DNA of 64,000 nt, taken from the NCBI GenBank assembly GCA_027482245.1, contig JAIXWG010000049.1, positions 1 through 64,000 on the forward strand, given 5' to 3'. The DNA is from Acetobacteraceae bacterium (GTDB lineage: Bacteria > Pseudomonadota > Alphaproteobacteria > Acetobacterales > Acetobacteraceae). Of this stretch, positions 34,168 to 41,785 are shown in pieces. The notes under the pieces were generated by a model, which saw only the letters and a program-made list of their open reading frames with translations, made no database searches and had not been told where the DNA came from. A program made the position numbers and the translations under genes. Within the stretch, counting starts at the first letter, position 1; every line of letters begins with the position of its first letter.

Positions 34168-34775
34168 GGCGGAAGGATGCGACGCGGGGGGCGGGCGAGG
34201 ATACGCGCGACCATGGGGGCGAAGACGGCGATCGGCGCCTCCGGCAGGCCGGCGGCGATGGTGGTGATGTCGTAGCGCTCCACGAATTCGGCCGTGGCGG
34301 CGAAGTGTTCGTGGCCGCGCCAGCGGTCGCGGCCATCGGGGTCCACCGCCTCATCCGGGTGGTCGTGGCAGTGGTGGGACTGGAAGATCTGGTGCCGTTC
34401 CAGGATCCAGCGGCTGGCGTCGCTGACATAGGGTGCCAGCATCGCGGCAGCGAAGGCGCCATGGCTGTTCGGGCAGATGGTGAAGCCGACATCGTGGAAC
34501 AGCGTGACGACGACGTATTCCTCGTCCCGTCCATCCTGCATCGCGGCCGTCGCGGCCTGGATGCTGTGGCGGTAGTTGTTGACCTGGTAGCCGAAGCCGG
34601 GATCGGCGGCGGTCGCCTCCAGAAGCCGCAGCGCATGCGCCGCCTGCTGCCCGGCGTCGAAGACCTGGCGCTGGCGGGCCAGCAATTCCCAATCCCCGCG
34701 TCGGAAGGCGTCGAGGCGCGGGGCCTCGACATACCGCCAGCCTGGCTCCAGCAGGGGGGACCGATCCGCCGCCAT
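34164..34775 (-). CDS. HD-domain protein with PhnZ-like diiron oxygenase ligand pattern
   Basis: A 203-residue HD protein (COG4341-like). Candidate metal ligands are His70 (NYRHSIQAA), His94-Asp95 (LFHDVGF), His105, His128 (ERHQIF) and Asp169. The His-to-HD spacing of 24 equals that of the C-P-cleaving mixed-valent diiron oxygenase PhnZ, and HSIQAA matches its HSLQCA rather than the HSLRVA usual in HD phosphohydrolases. With a 2-oxoglutarate oxygenase gene 8 bp upstream, the pair resembles PhnY/PhnZ and TmpA/TmpB. What is seen is the motif; oxygenase activity and C-P cleavage are inferred. A nucleotide phosphohydrolase is the main alternative. Confidence 0.7.
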   Translation of the reverse strand: MAADRSPLLEPGWRYVEAPRLDAFRRGDWELLARQRQVFDAGQQAAHALRLLEATAADPGFGYQVNNYRHSIQAATAAMQDGRDEEYVVVTLFHDVGFTICPNSHGAFAAAMLAPYVSDASRWILERHQIFQSHHCHDHPDEAVDPDGRDRWRGHEHFAATAEFVERYDITTIAAGLPEAPIAVFAPMVARILARPPRRILPP

Positions 34776-34783
34776 CGCGCGGT

Positions 34784-35767
34784 TCAGCCCGTGGGTGCCC
34801 GGTAGCGGAAGGCCTTGTCGAAGCGGCCCACCACCCATTCCCCGCAGGCCACCGGCGGATGCTTCGCCTGGGAAGGATCGTCCAGCAGGTCACGCGGATC
34901 GACCACGGTGTGGAAGCCGGGGTCGTAGAAGACGGCGATGCTCTGCCGGGCCTTGCCGGAGGTGTTCACGACGCGATGGGGGTTGGAATGGAAGCGGTCA
35001 TTCGTCCAGCGATGCATCAGGTCGCCGATATTGACGACGAAGGTGCCCTCGATCGGGTGGGCCATCACCCATTCGCCGCTGGCGCTGCGCACCTGCAGTC
35101 CGCCCGTCATGTCCTGGTAGAGGAAGGTCAGCCCGCCGTAATCCGTGTGGGGCGCGACGCCGAACTGGTCCTGGCCGAGGTCGGGCGGCTGCGGCGGGTA
35201 CCAGATGAGCGAACCGCGGGCGAGCGGCCGGGCGAAGCGCTCCGCGAAGAAGCCGGCATCGCGGCCGAGGCTGAGCGCGAGCCCGCGCAGCACGGATTGC
35301 CCGAGGCCGAGCACCGCCTCGTAATAGGGATAGACGGTGTCGCGCAGCGCGGGAAGCGCTTCGGGCCACTGGTTCGGGCCCATCAGCGGCGTGCCGGCGG
35401 CGACGTCCGGATCATCCTCCGGCAGTTCCAGGCCGAAGACGAAGCTCTCCTTCAGGTCGACCTTGGCGCCCGTATACATCTTGGCGCCGCCATGGCCGAT
35501 CCAGCCGCGATGGCGCTTGTTGACCTTCACCGCGGCCTTCGCGTCCTCCGGCAGGGCGAAGAAGTCGCGCGCGCGGGCAAAGACGCCATCGATCAGCGGC
35601 TGCGGGATGCCGTGGTTGGCGACGTAGAAGAAGCCGATCCGCTCGCTGGCTTCCCGCATCGCTTGGCCGGCCGCGGCGCTGCCCGCCGGGTCGCCGGCCA
35701 CGAGCGCGGCGATGTCGATGACGGGGATCTCGCTGACGGCGATCTGCTTCGCGGTCGCATAGGCCAT
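34784..35767 (-). CDS. Fe(II)/2-oxoglutarate-dependent oxygenase (isopenicillin-N-synthase-like)
   Basis: A 327-residue cytosolic oxygenase. The facial triad is His207, Asp209 (APHTDYGG) and His264 (NPHRVVN), and the 2-oxoglutarate-binding R-x-S is Arg274/Ser276. The DIOX_N-type N-terminus (IPVIDIAALVAGD..., GFFYVANHGIP) places it in the IPNS/flavonol-synthase superfamily, a different branch from PhnY (PhyH type) or TmpA. GGAGA precedes ATG 35767. It sits between a sarcosine-oxidase-like flavoenzyme and the HD protein, suggesting that it hydroxylates the same small substrate before the HD enzyme acts. Confidence 0.88.
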   Translation of the reverse strand: MAYATAKQIAVSEIPVIDIAALVAGDPAGSAAAGQAMREASERIGFFYVANHGIPQPLIDGVFARARDFFALPEDAKAAVKVNKRHRGWIGHGGAKMYTGAKVDLKESFVFGLELPEDDPDVAAGTPLMGPNQWPEALPALRDTVYPYYEAVLGLGQSVLRGLALSLGRDAGFFAERFARPLARGSLIWYPPQPPDLGQDQFGVAPHTDYGGLTFLYQDMTGGLQVRSASGEWVMAHPIEGTFVVNIGDLMHRWTNDRFHSNPHRVVNTSGKARQSIAVFYDPGFHTVVDPRDLLDDPSQAKHPPVACGEWVVGRFDKAFRYRAPTG

Positions 35768-35793
35768 GGTGACAGTCTCCTCTGTCGCCATTG

Positions 35794-36954
35794 TCATGCG
35801 GAAGGCGCGTGGCCGCCAGCCCAGAAGGCGAGTTCCTCGCCCGTGACGTGTCCCTCCACCGCCGCCGCCAGGCCCAGCGCCATCAGCGGCGCCAGCTTGA
35901 AGCCGTGGCCGGAACAGGCGCTGGCCAGCGTCACGCCGGGCGCGACCTGGCGCAGAACGAAGCGGTCCTCCGGCGCCATGGTGTAGAGGCAGTGGCGCGC
36001 CGCGATCAGGCGATACGCCCCGAATCCGGCGATGGCGCGGGCGCCGGCCTCCATCAGCGCAGCGACGCGCCCGGTCCGCGGCGGGTCGCGCGGCGCGGCC
36101 GGGTCGACGGTGATCGAGGTGTCGTAGTCCCCGATCTTGAGGCGCGTGCCCGCCCGCGGCGGCAGCACATAGACGCCGCCCGTCGCATGCCCCGGCAGGC
36201 GGCAGAGCAGCATCGGCGCCTCCTCCCACAGCCCAGGCGGCGGTTCGAGATAGGCGACGGTCTGAAGCGACGCCCGCAGCCCGAATCGCCGCGCGGCGTC
36301 GGGCAACAGCCGCAGCACGCCGGCGCCGGCGGCGACCAGCGTCACATCGGCGGCGACGCGCGTGCCATCGGCGAGCACGGGCCCGCCTTCCGGGCAGGAT
36401 GCGACATGGGTGTGGCCGCGCAGTTCCACGCCGAGGCGCGGCAGCAGCCGCACCAGGTCCATCAGGATGGGCGCGGCGAGCAGCATGCCCGAACCCCCGA
36501 CCTCCATCGCGCGGATCACGCCATCCGGGTTGAGGACGGGGATGGAGGCGGGATCGACCTCCGTGAAGGGCAGGCCGTGGCGCGCCTGGCTGCGCGCCAC
36601 CGCGCCCTGCCAGGGCGTCTCCTCCCGCAGCGCGTAGATGGCACGCGCCGGCACCAGCCGGTCCTCCCCCGTCTCGGCGAAGAGGGTGCGCCAGGCGGTG
36701 AAGGCCGCCGGCATCATCGCGGCGTAGCCCTCCATCGTCCCATAGGCGTGGCGGATGATCCGGCCCTCATCGGCGGAGGAGCTGCCGGGGTTGGGGATCA
36801 GCCCGCCCTCCAGCACCGTCACCGCATGGCCCCGCCGCGCCAGCGCCCAGGCGGTGGTGAGGCCGAGGATGCCGGCACCGACCACGGCGATGCGCAGCGG
36901 CCGGTCCGTGCGATCCTGCAGCAGCACAGCGATTCGGCATGTCAGGGAATCCAT
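35794..36954 (-). CDS. sarcosine oxidase-like FAD enzyme, probable covalent flavin
   Basis: A 386-residue DAO-family amine oxidase close to monomeric sarcosine/N-methyltryptophan oxidase. It has the Rossmann motif VVGAGILG (about 24-31) and, near the C-terminus, ACSGHGFK, whose Cys347 matches the covalent-flavin cysteine of that group. It would oxidise a secondary or N-methyl amine to an imine, releasing H2O2. It is the first gene of the seven-gene unit with the two oxygenases and the importer. Its start is only two bases from the divergent creatininase start. A GTG about ten codons in is an alternative start. Confidence 0.85.
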   Translation of the reverse strand: MDSLTCRIAVLLQDRTDRPLRIAVVGAGILGLTTAWALARRGHAVTVLEGGLIPNPGSSSADEGRIIRHAYGTMEGYAAMMPAAFTAWRTLFAETGEDRLVPARAIYALREETPWQGAVARSQARHGLPFTEVDPASIPVLNPDGVIRAMEVGGSGMLLAAPILMDLVRLLPRLGVELRGHTHVASCPEGGPVLADGTRVAADVTLVAAGAGVLRLLPDAARRFGLRASLQTVAYLEPPPGLWEEAPMLLCRLPGHATGGVYVLPPRAGTRLKIGDYDTSITVDPAAPRDPPRTGRVAALMEAGARAIAGFGAYRLIAARHCLYTMAPEDRFVLRQVAPGVTLASACSGHGFKLAPLMALGLAAAVEGHVTGEELAFWAGGHAPSA

Positions 36955-36956
36955 GG

Positions 36957-37751
36957 ATGCGTCTCGACCGGATGAGCGTCTCGGCGCTGGAGGCGCGCTT
37001 CGCCGCGGGCAGGCGCGGCATCATCCTGCCCCTTGGCAGCCTTGAACAGCATGGCGCGCCGGGGCTGCTGGGGACGGATGCGATCTGCGCGCAGGCGGTG
37101 GCGGATGGCGCGGCGGCGCGGGCGGATGGCATCAGCGCGCCCGTCCTCGCCTATGGCCAGGCGCAGTTTCATCTGCGCCGCGCCGGCACGGCGAGCCTCC
37201 GGCCCTCGACGCTGATGGCCGTGCTGGTCGATGTGCTGGAAAGCCTGGCGCTGGGCGGCTTCACGCGAGTGCTGCTGCTGACCGGCCATGGCGGGAACGT
37301 CGCACCGGCGCAGGCCGCGATGCAGGAGGTGATGGCGGATGTCTCGACGGGGCGCCTCGCTTTGCCCGCGCCGCTGACGGTGAAGCTGCGGGCCTGGTGG
37401 GAGGGCCCGCGCCTGGCCGCGCTGCGGCGGGAGCTTTACGGCGACCGCGAAGGTTTCCATGCCACGCCGTCCGAGGTCGCGATCGCCATGGCGCTGCACC
37501 CGGAGGCCGCCGCGCCGCCTGAATCCTGGCCCGCCTTCCGCCCCCTGCCCGCCGACCCGCTGCATGATGCCGGCGGCGACCGCCACCTGGATGCGGCGCG
37601 CCACCGCGCCATGTTCCCGGACGGGGTGATCGGCAGCGACCCCTCCCTCGCCCGCGCGGAACACGGCCATGCGCTGCTGGAGGCCGCGGTCGCCGACGTC
37701 GCGGAAACCTTCGCGGCCTTCCAGGCGGCGCAGGATCATGCCGCGCGGTAG
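36957..37751 (+). CDS. creatininase family amidohydrolase
   Basis: A 264-residue metal-dependent amidohydrolase of the creatininase/FAPy-hydrolase family. Metal ligand candidates are Glu30, His32 and Asp41 (LEQHGAPGLLGTD) and the His of TGHGGN. The usual GPHLPL after EQH is GAPGLL, so one conserved His is missing. ATG 36957 has AGGGA upstream and starts with the family-typical MRLDRM; ATG 36939 would overlap the divergent gene. Related enzymes open cyclic amides (creatinine, formamides), consistent with processing an amine-oxidase product. Its 3' end overlaps the ridA-like gene by 16 bp. Confidence 0.82.
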   Translation: MRLDRMSVSALEARFAAGRRGIILPLGSLEQHGAPGLLGTDAICAQAVADGAAARADGISAPVLAYGQAQFHLRRAGTASLRPSTLMAVLVDVLESLALGGFTRVLLLTGHGGNVAPAQAAMQEVMADVSTGRLALPAPLTVKLRAWWEGPRLAALRRELYGDREGFHATPSEVAIAMALHPEAAAPPESWPAFRPLPADPLHDAGGDRHLDAARHRAMFPDGVIGSDPSLARAEHGHALLEAAVADVAETFAAFQAAQDHAAR

Positions 37752-38128
37752 GCCGTCGCCTCCACCTCCACCGTGATGCCGGGGGCGAAGAAGCTGCTCA
37801 TGTAGATCCAGCCGAGGGCGGGGCGGATGCTGGCGAAAACCTCCCCATGCGCGCGGCCGCTTTCCTTCCAATGCTCCGGGTTGACGACGTAGATGCGGGT
37901 CTTGACCACATCCGCCATCGTCATGCCCACGGCCTCCAGGCTCTCCCGGATGATGTCGAGGCAGACGAGCGTTTGCCGGTAGACATCGCCGGGGTGCAGC
38001 ACCGTGCCATCCGGCGCGCAGGGGCTGCACAGCGCGGTTTCCGCATAGGGGCCCACGCGCACCGCCCGGCTGTAGCCGCAGGCGACCTCCCACGGCCGGT
38101 CCGTGGCATGCGCCGTCCGAGGGCTCAC
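37736..38128 (-). CDS. RidA (YjgF) family imine deaminase
   Basis: A 130-residue Rid-family protein that hydrolyses reactive enamines or imines to ketones and ammonia. The IIRESLEAVGMTMADVVKTRIYV stretch (about 75-97) is diagnostic, although the canonical C-terminal CxP-E region is here ITVEVEATA. The GTG at 38128 overlaps the binding-protein stop (GTGA), so it is translated together with that gene. Imine clearance fits the amine oxidase nearby. Confidence 0.82.
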   Translation of the reverse strand: MSPRTAHATDRPWEVACGYSRAVRVGPYAETALCSPCAPDGTVLHPGDVYRQTLVCLDIIRESLEAVGMTMADVVKTRIYVVNPEHWKESGRAHGEVFASIRPALGWIYMSSFFAPGITVEVEATAYRAA

Positions 38129-38925
38129 GCCTGCACGATGCCCCACTTCGCATTGATCTCCGCGAAGAAACCGTTGGCCGTGGAGATGGTGATCCAGGCG
38201 TTCAGGAAGTTCGCGAAGATCACGTCGTTCAGCGGGCTCAGGAAGGCCATCGGGATCGGGTTGCGCGGGTTGTCCTGGAAGATGGCGACGAGGTCCGGGT
38301 ATTCCTTCGTCAGGAAGGCGGCCTCGATCATGGACGACATGGTCGCGTCCACGCGGCCGCCCAGCAGTTCCTGCCAGTCCCGCGCCGGGCTTTCCACGCG
38401 GCGCAGCGTGGCGTTGGGCAGGCCCTGCTGCACGAACTGCTCCATGGTGGTGCCGAGGTTGGTGCCGATGGTGACGCCGCGCTGGTTCAGCGCATCCCAG
38501 TTGGCGAAGCGCGTCGCATTGCGGCGATGCACCAGCGGCACGAAGGCGTTGCGCCCCCAGGGGATGGTGAAGCTGGCCGCCATGGCGCGGGCCACGGACA
38601 TGGAGGTGCCGGTGCAGACGATGTCATACTGGTCCGCCACCAGCCCGTTGATCAGGGTGCGCCAGTCCGTCGCGACGAATTCGGCCCGCACACCCATGTC
38701 CCGCGCCAGGCGCTGGCCGCATTCGATCTGGTGGCCGCGGTATTCGCGGCTGGCCGGGTCGCGGAAGCTCATCGGGTTGAAGTCGCCGGTGGTGCCGATG
38801 CGGATGCGCCCGGAGGACTGGATGGCCTGGAGGCGGGAGGATCCGGCCGCCTGGGCCAGGGCCTGGCCCGGGACGGCCACGGCGGCAGCCGCCGCGGCGG
38901 CGGCGGGGAGGAAGCGGCGTTGCAT
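38125..38925 (-). CDS. amino-acid-type ABC transporter substrate-binding protein
   Basis: A 266-residue periplasmic binding protein with an Ala-rich signal (MQRRFLPAAAAAAAAVAVPGQALAQ) and the mature motif IRIGTTGDFNPMSFRDPASREYRGHQIE. That region is closer to cyclohexadienyl-dehydratase-like SBP_bac_3 members than to the one at 32486. GAGGAGA lies upstream of ATG 38925. It is coupled to ridA and divergent from a permease gene 104 bp away that is its probable partner. Confidence 0.85.
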   Translation of the reverse strand: MQRRFLPAAAAAAAAVAVPGQALAQAAGSSRLQAIQSSGRIRIGTTGDFNPMSFRDPASREYRGHQIECGQRLARDMGVRAEFVATDWRTLINGLVADQYDIVCTGTSMSVARAMAASFTIPWGRNAFVPLVHRRNATRFANWDALNQRGVTIGTNLGTTMEQFVQQGLPNATLRRVESPARDWQELLGGRVDATMSSMIEAAFLTKEYPDLVAIFQDNPRNPIPMAFLSPLNDVIFANFLNAWITISTANGFFAEINAKWGIVQA

Positions 38926-39029
38926 GGGGGTCTCCTCAGGTCGCAAGCGGGGCTTGCTTCGAGAGGTAAGGTTGCGACATCGATTGAACAGGTGCAACGG
39001 GTGGGCTGGTTGGCATCGGCAGGAATCGG
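38926..39029. promoter_or_regulatory. divergent promoter region between binding-protein and permease genes
   Basis: A 104-bp gap between divergent transporter genes. It contains relatively AT-rich sequence (about 38955-38990, including GGTTGCGACATCGATTGAAC) suitable for promoters in either direction. I see no clear operator. Confidence 0.35.
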
Positions 39030-39809
39030 ATGGCAGGGCTTGGCATGAACCTCAAGGCGCGCGCCTTCCTCCTGCTGCTGGTGGCGATGCCGCTGCTGTC
39101 GGCCTGCAGCGGCAACTGGGGCTGGCACGTGGTGGACCCCCGCGACGCCCGCGGCCAGGCCAACCTGTCCTTCATGCTGTCGGGCTTCTGGGCGACGATC
39201 TCGCTCAGCCTGGCGACCATGCTGCTGTCGGTCGTGCTGGGCCTGGCGGTCGCGATGATGGGCATGGCGCGGTTCCGCCTGCTCCGCTGGACCAACCGCG
39301 TCTATGTGGAGCTGTTCCGCTCCATCCCCATCCTGGTGATGATCCTCTGGGTCTTCTACGGCCTGCCCGTCGTGCTCGACATCCGGCTCGACGTCTTCGT
39401 CGCCGCGATGCTGGCGATCGCGATCTGCGACAGCGCCTTCGAGGCGGAGATCTTCCGCGCCGGCATCCAGTCCGTGGAACAGGGGCAGCGGGAGGCCGCG
39501 ATGGCGCTCGGCCTGTCGCCCTGGCAGCGCATGCGCTTCGTCATCCTGCCGCAGGCCATCCGCCGCGTCCTGCCGCCGATCGCCAACCAGTTCATCTACG
39601 TCGTGAAGATGTCCTCCCTCGCCAGCGTCATCGGCTACCAGGAGCTCACCCGCAAGGCCAATGAGCTGGTGGTGACGGTGTTTCGGCCGCTGGAACTCTA
39701 CACCATCCTCATCCTCGAGTACCTTGTGCTGATCCTCTGCATCTCCTTCGCCGTGCGCTGGCTGGAGAAGAGGATGGGCGCGGACCAGGGCGTGCGGCGG
39801 GTGGGATAG
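39030..39809 (+). CDS. amino-acid-type ABC permease with lipobox-like N-terminus
   Basis: A 259-residue inner-membrane permease. The coupling loop EAAMALGLSPWQRMRFVILPQA and the FWATISLSLATMLLSVVLGLAV core are standard. Unusually, the N-terminus reads like a lipoprotein signal: LKARAFLLLLVAMPLLSAC with lipobox L-S-A-C (Cys26), followed by the exported-looking SGNWGWHVVDP. If processed, the permease would be lipidated in the periplasm. ATG 39045 is an alternative start that keeps the signal. It is divergent from its probable binding protein; no ATPase gene adjoins. Confidence 0.83.
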   Translation: MAGLGMNLKARAFLLLLVAMPLLSACSGNWGWHVVDPRDARGQANLSFMLSGFWATISLSLATMLLSVVLGLAVAMMGMARFRLLRWTNRVYVELFRSIPILVMILWVFYGLPVVLDIRLDVFVAAMLAIAICDSAFEAEIFRAGIQSVEQGQREAAMALGLSPWQRMRFVILPQAIRRVLPPIANQFIYVVKMSSLASVIGYQELTRKANELVVTVFRPLELYTILILEYLVLILCISFAVRWLEKRMGADQGVRRVG

Positions 39810-39812
39810 GGA

Positions 39813-40778
39813 TCACTTATCCACCGCATCGGCGGCGATGATCATCGGCCGCCAGGTCTCGATCTGCTCGGCCACGAAGGCCGGGAATTCGGCGCCTGCC
39901 ATCGGCGCGTAGTAGTTGCCGATGGTGGCGAATTGCGCCGTGGTCGCGGGGCGCGTGCAGATCTCCGCCAGGCCCCGCTGCAGCCGTTCCGCGATGGCGG
40001 GCGGCAGGCCGGCGGGCGCGCTCAGCCCGTGCCAGTTCTTGATGACGATGTCATGGCCCAGCTCCCGGAAGGTGGGCAGGGCGGGCGCGGCGGGGATGCG
40101 GTCCTCCGCCGCCACGGCCAGGCCCACCAGCTGCCCGGCCGCGATGGCGGGCAGGCTGCCCACGATTCCCTCGAAGTTCAGCGCCACCACGCCCGTCGTC
40201 AGGTCGATGCGCAGCGGCCCCGCCCCGCGATAGGGGACATGCACCATGTCGATGCCCGCGCGCAGGCAGAAATTCACCCCCGTGATGTGGCCGATGCTGC
40301 CGATGCCGGAGGAGCCGAAATTGATCGTGCCCGGCGCGGCCTTCGCCTTCGCCACCAGTTCCGCCAGCGTGCCCACACCCAGCGAGGGATGCGCCACGCA
40401 GCCGCCGAAGGTGCTGCCGAGATAGGCGACATGGGCGAAATCGCGCACCGCATTGTAGGTGATGCGCGGGAACATGGTCGGCGCGATGGTGAAGGGCGCG
40501 TTGTTGGACAGCAGGAAGGTGTGCCCGTCCGCGGGTTCGCGCTTCAGCGCCTCCGCCGCCAGCATCCCGCCGGCGCCGGGGCGGTTGTCCACCACGAAGG
40601 ACTGCCCGAACATCTCCGCCATCTGCGGCGCGATGACGCGGGCCACGAAGTCGCTCGACCCGCCCGGGGGGAAAGAGATCAGGATCCGCACCGGGCGCGA
40701 GGGCCAGGCGGGCTGCGCCAGGGCGGGCGCGGCAAGGGTCGCGGCGGTGGCGGCCAGCAGGGCCCGGCGGCTCGTCAT
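39813..40778 (-). CDS. Bug/TctC-type periplasmic binding protein (copy 3)
   Basis: A 321-residue solute-binding protein with signal RRALLAATAATLAAPALAQ and the carboxylate loop ISFPPGGSSD. It converges with the permease gene (3-bp gap) and is divergent from the tandem SsuA-like genes at 40868. No membrane components are nearby. Confidence 0.87.
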   Translation of the reverse strand: MTSRRALLAATAATLAAPALAQPAWPSRPVRILISFPPGGSSDFVARVIAPQMAEMFGQSFVVDNRPGAGGMLAAEALKREPADGHTFLLSNNAPFTIAPTMFPRITYNAVRDFAHVAYLGSTFGGCVAHPSLGVGTLAELVAKAKAAPGTINFGSSGIGSIGHITGVNFCLRAGIDMVHVPYRGAGPLRIDLTTGVVALNFEGIVGSLPAIAAGQLVGLAVAAEDRIPAAPALPTFRELGHDIVIKNWHGLSAPAGLPPAIAERLQRGLAEICTRPATTAQFATIGNYYAPMAGAEFPAFVAEQIETWRPMIIAADAVDK

Positions 40779-40867
40779 CAGGCGGCTCCGTCGTCATCGG
40801 TACGGTCCTTGCATGCCAATCCCGTGCCACGCCTTCCCTTCACCACGAGGAAGACCGAAGCCCGCCC

Positions 40868-41785
40868 ATGCCGCGCCTCTCGATGCTGCTGAACGCCGGC
40901 TTCTCGGGCCCACAGGCCTGGCTGCTGCTGGCCATCCGCCGGGGATACCTGGCGGAAGCGGGGATCGACCTTGCCCTCACGCCCGGCACCGGCGCCTGGA
41001 ACGCCGCCCCCGGGCTGGCGGCCGGGGGCCATGACCTGGCCTATGGCGACATCCATTCGCTGATGGAGGTCGCGGCGCGCGATCCCGTGGCGGCGCCGGT
41101 CGGCATCTTCGCCGTGCACAATGCCTCCCCCTGCGCCATCGCGGTGCCGGCGGCGGGGCCGGTGCGGGCGCCTGCCGACCTGGCGGGGCGGCGGGTCATG
41201 GGCCATGCCTCCGACGTCGCGCTGCGCTGCTTCCCCACCTATGCGGCCGCCACCGGCATCGACCCGGCCGCCACCGCCATCGCCGTGGCGGAGGGTCCGA
41301 TGGCCGGGCTGGTCGCGCGGCTATTGGCCGGGGAATCCGATGGCCTGTTCGGCTATGTCAGCACCATCACCGCTGCGATCGGGGCGCCGGCCACGGCCGG
41401 GCTGCGCTTCCTGCGCTACGACGCCGCCCTGCCCGACAGCCTGGGCAGCCTGGTGATGGCCTCGCCCCGGCTGGTGGCCGAAGCCCCGGCGATGCTGCGC
41501 GCCCTCTGCACCGCCCTCGCCCGCGGGCTGCGGGGAGCAATCGCGGAGCCAGAGGCGGCGATGGAGGCCGTGCTGGCCTTCGCCCCGGGCGCGGACCCGG
41601 CGGCGGAGCGCCTGCGCTGGGAGACGACGCTGGCGGTGGAGATGGCGGGGCCCCTGCCCGCCATGCCTGGCGCCGTCGATCCCGGGCGCCTCGCCCGTTC
41701 CGCGGCCGGCTTTGCCGCCAGCCGCGGCCTGCCACCACCCGATCCCGCGCGGCTGTTCACCCCCCGCTTCCTGGGTGCCGCCTGA
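40868..41785 (+). CDS. SsuA/NMT1-like binding-fold protein without signal peptide (first of tandem pair)
   Basis: A 305-residue protein with the nitrate/sulfonate/thiamine-precursor binding fold (NMT1). It starts directly with the ligand strand (SMLLNAGFSGPQAWLLLA), with no signal peptide, and contains the GDIHSLMEVA and DLAGRRVMGHASD motifs. It is therefore predicted cytoplasmic, as for enzymes such as THI5/NMT1-type proteins or decarboxylase-like relatives rather than classical importers. It is followed by a paralog whose start overlaps its stop by one base (TGATG). Function unknown. Confidence 0.72.
   Translation: MPRLSMLLNAGFSGPQAWLLLAIRRGYLAEAGIDLALTPGTGAWNAAPGLAAGGHDLAYGDIHSLMEVAARDPVAAPVGIFAVHNASPCAIAVPAAGPVRAPADLAGRRVMGHASDVALRCFPTYAAATGIDPAATAIAVAEGPMAGLVARLLAGESDGLFGYVSTITAAIGAPATAGLRFLRYDAALPDSLGSLVMASPRLVAEAPAMLRALCTALARGLRGAIAEPEAAMEAVLAFAPGADPAAERLRWETTLAVEMAGPLPAMPGAVDPGRLARSAAGFAASRGLPPPDPARLFTPRFLGAA

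Noticed and set aside
34164-34775. Plain HD nucleotide phosphohydrolase annotation
   Set aside because: It was kept as an alternative only; the HSIQAA motif, extra His residues and pairing with a 2OG oxygenase gene favour an oxygenase-type protein, though this is not proven.
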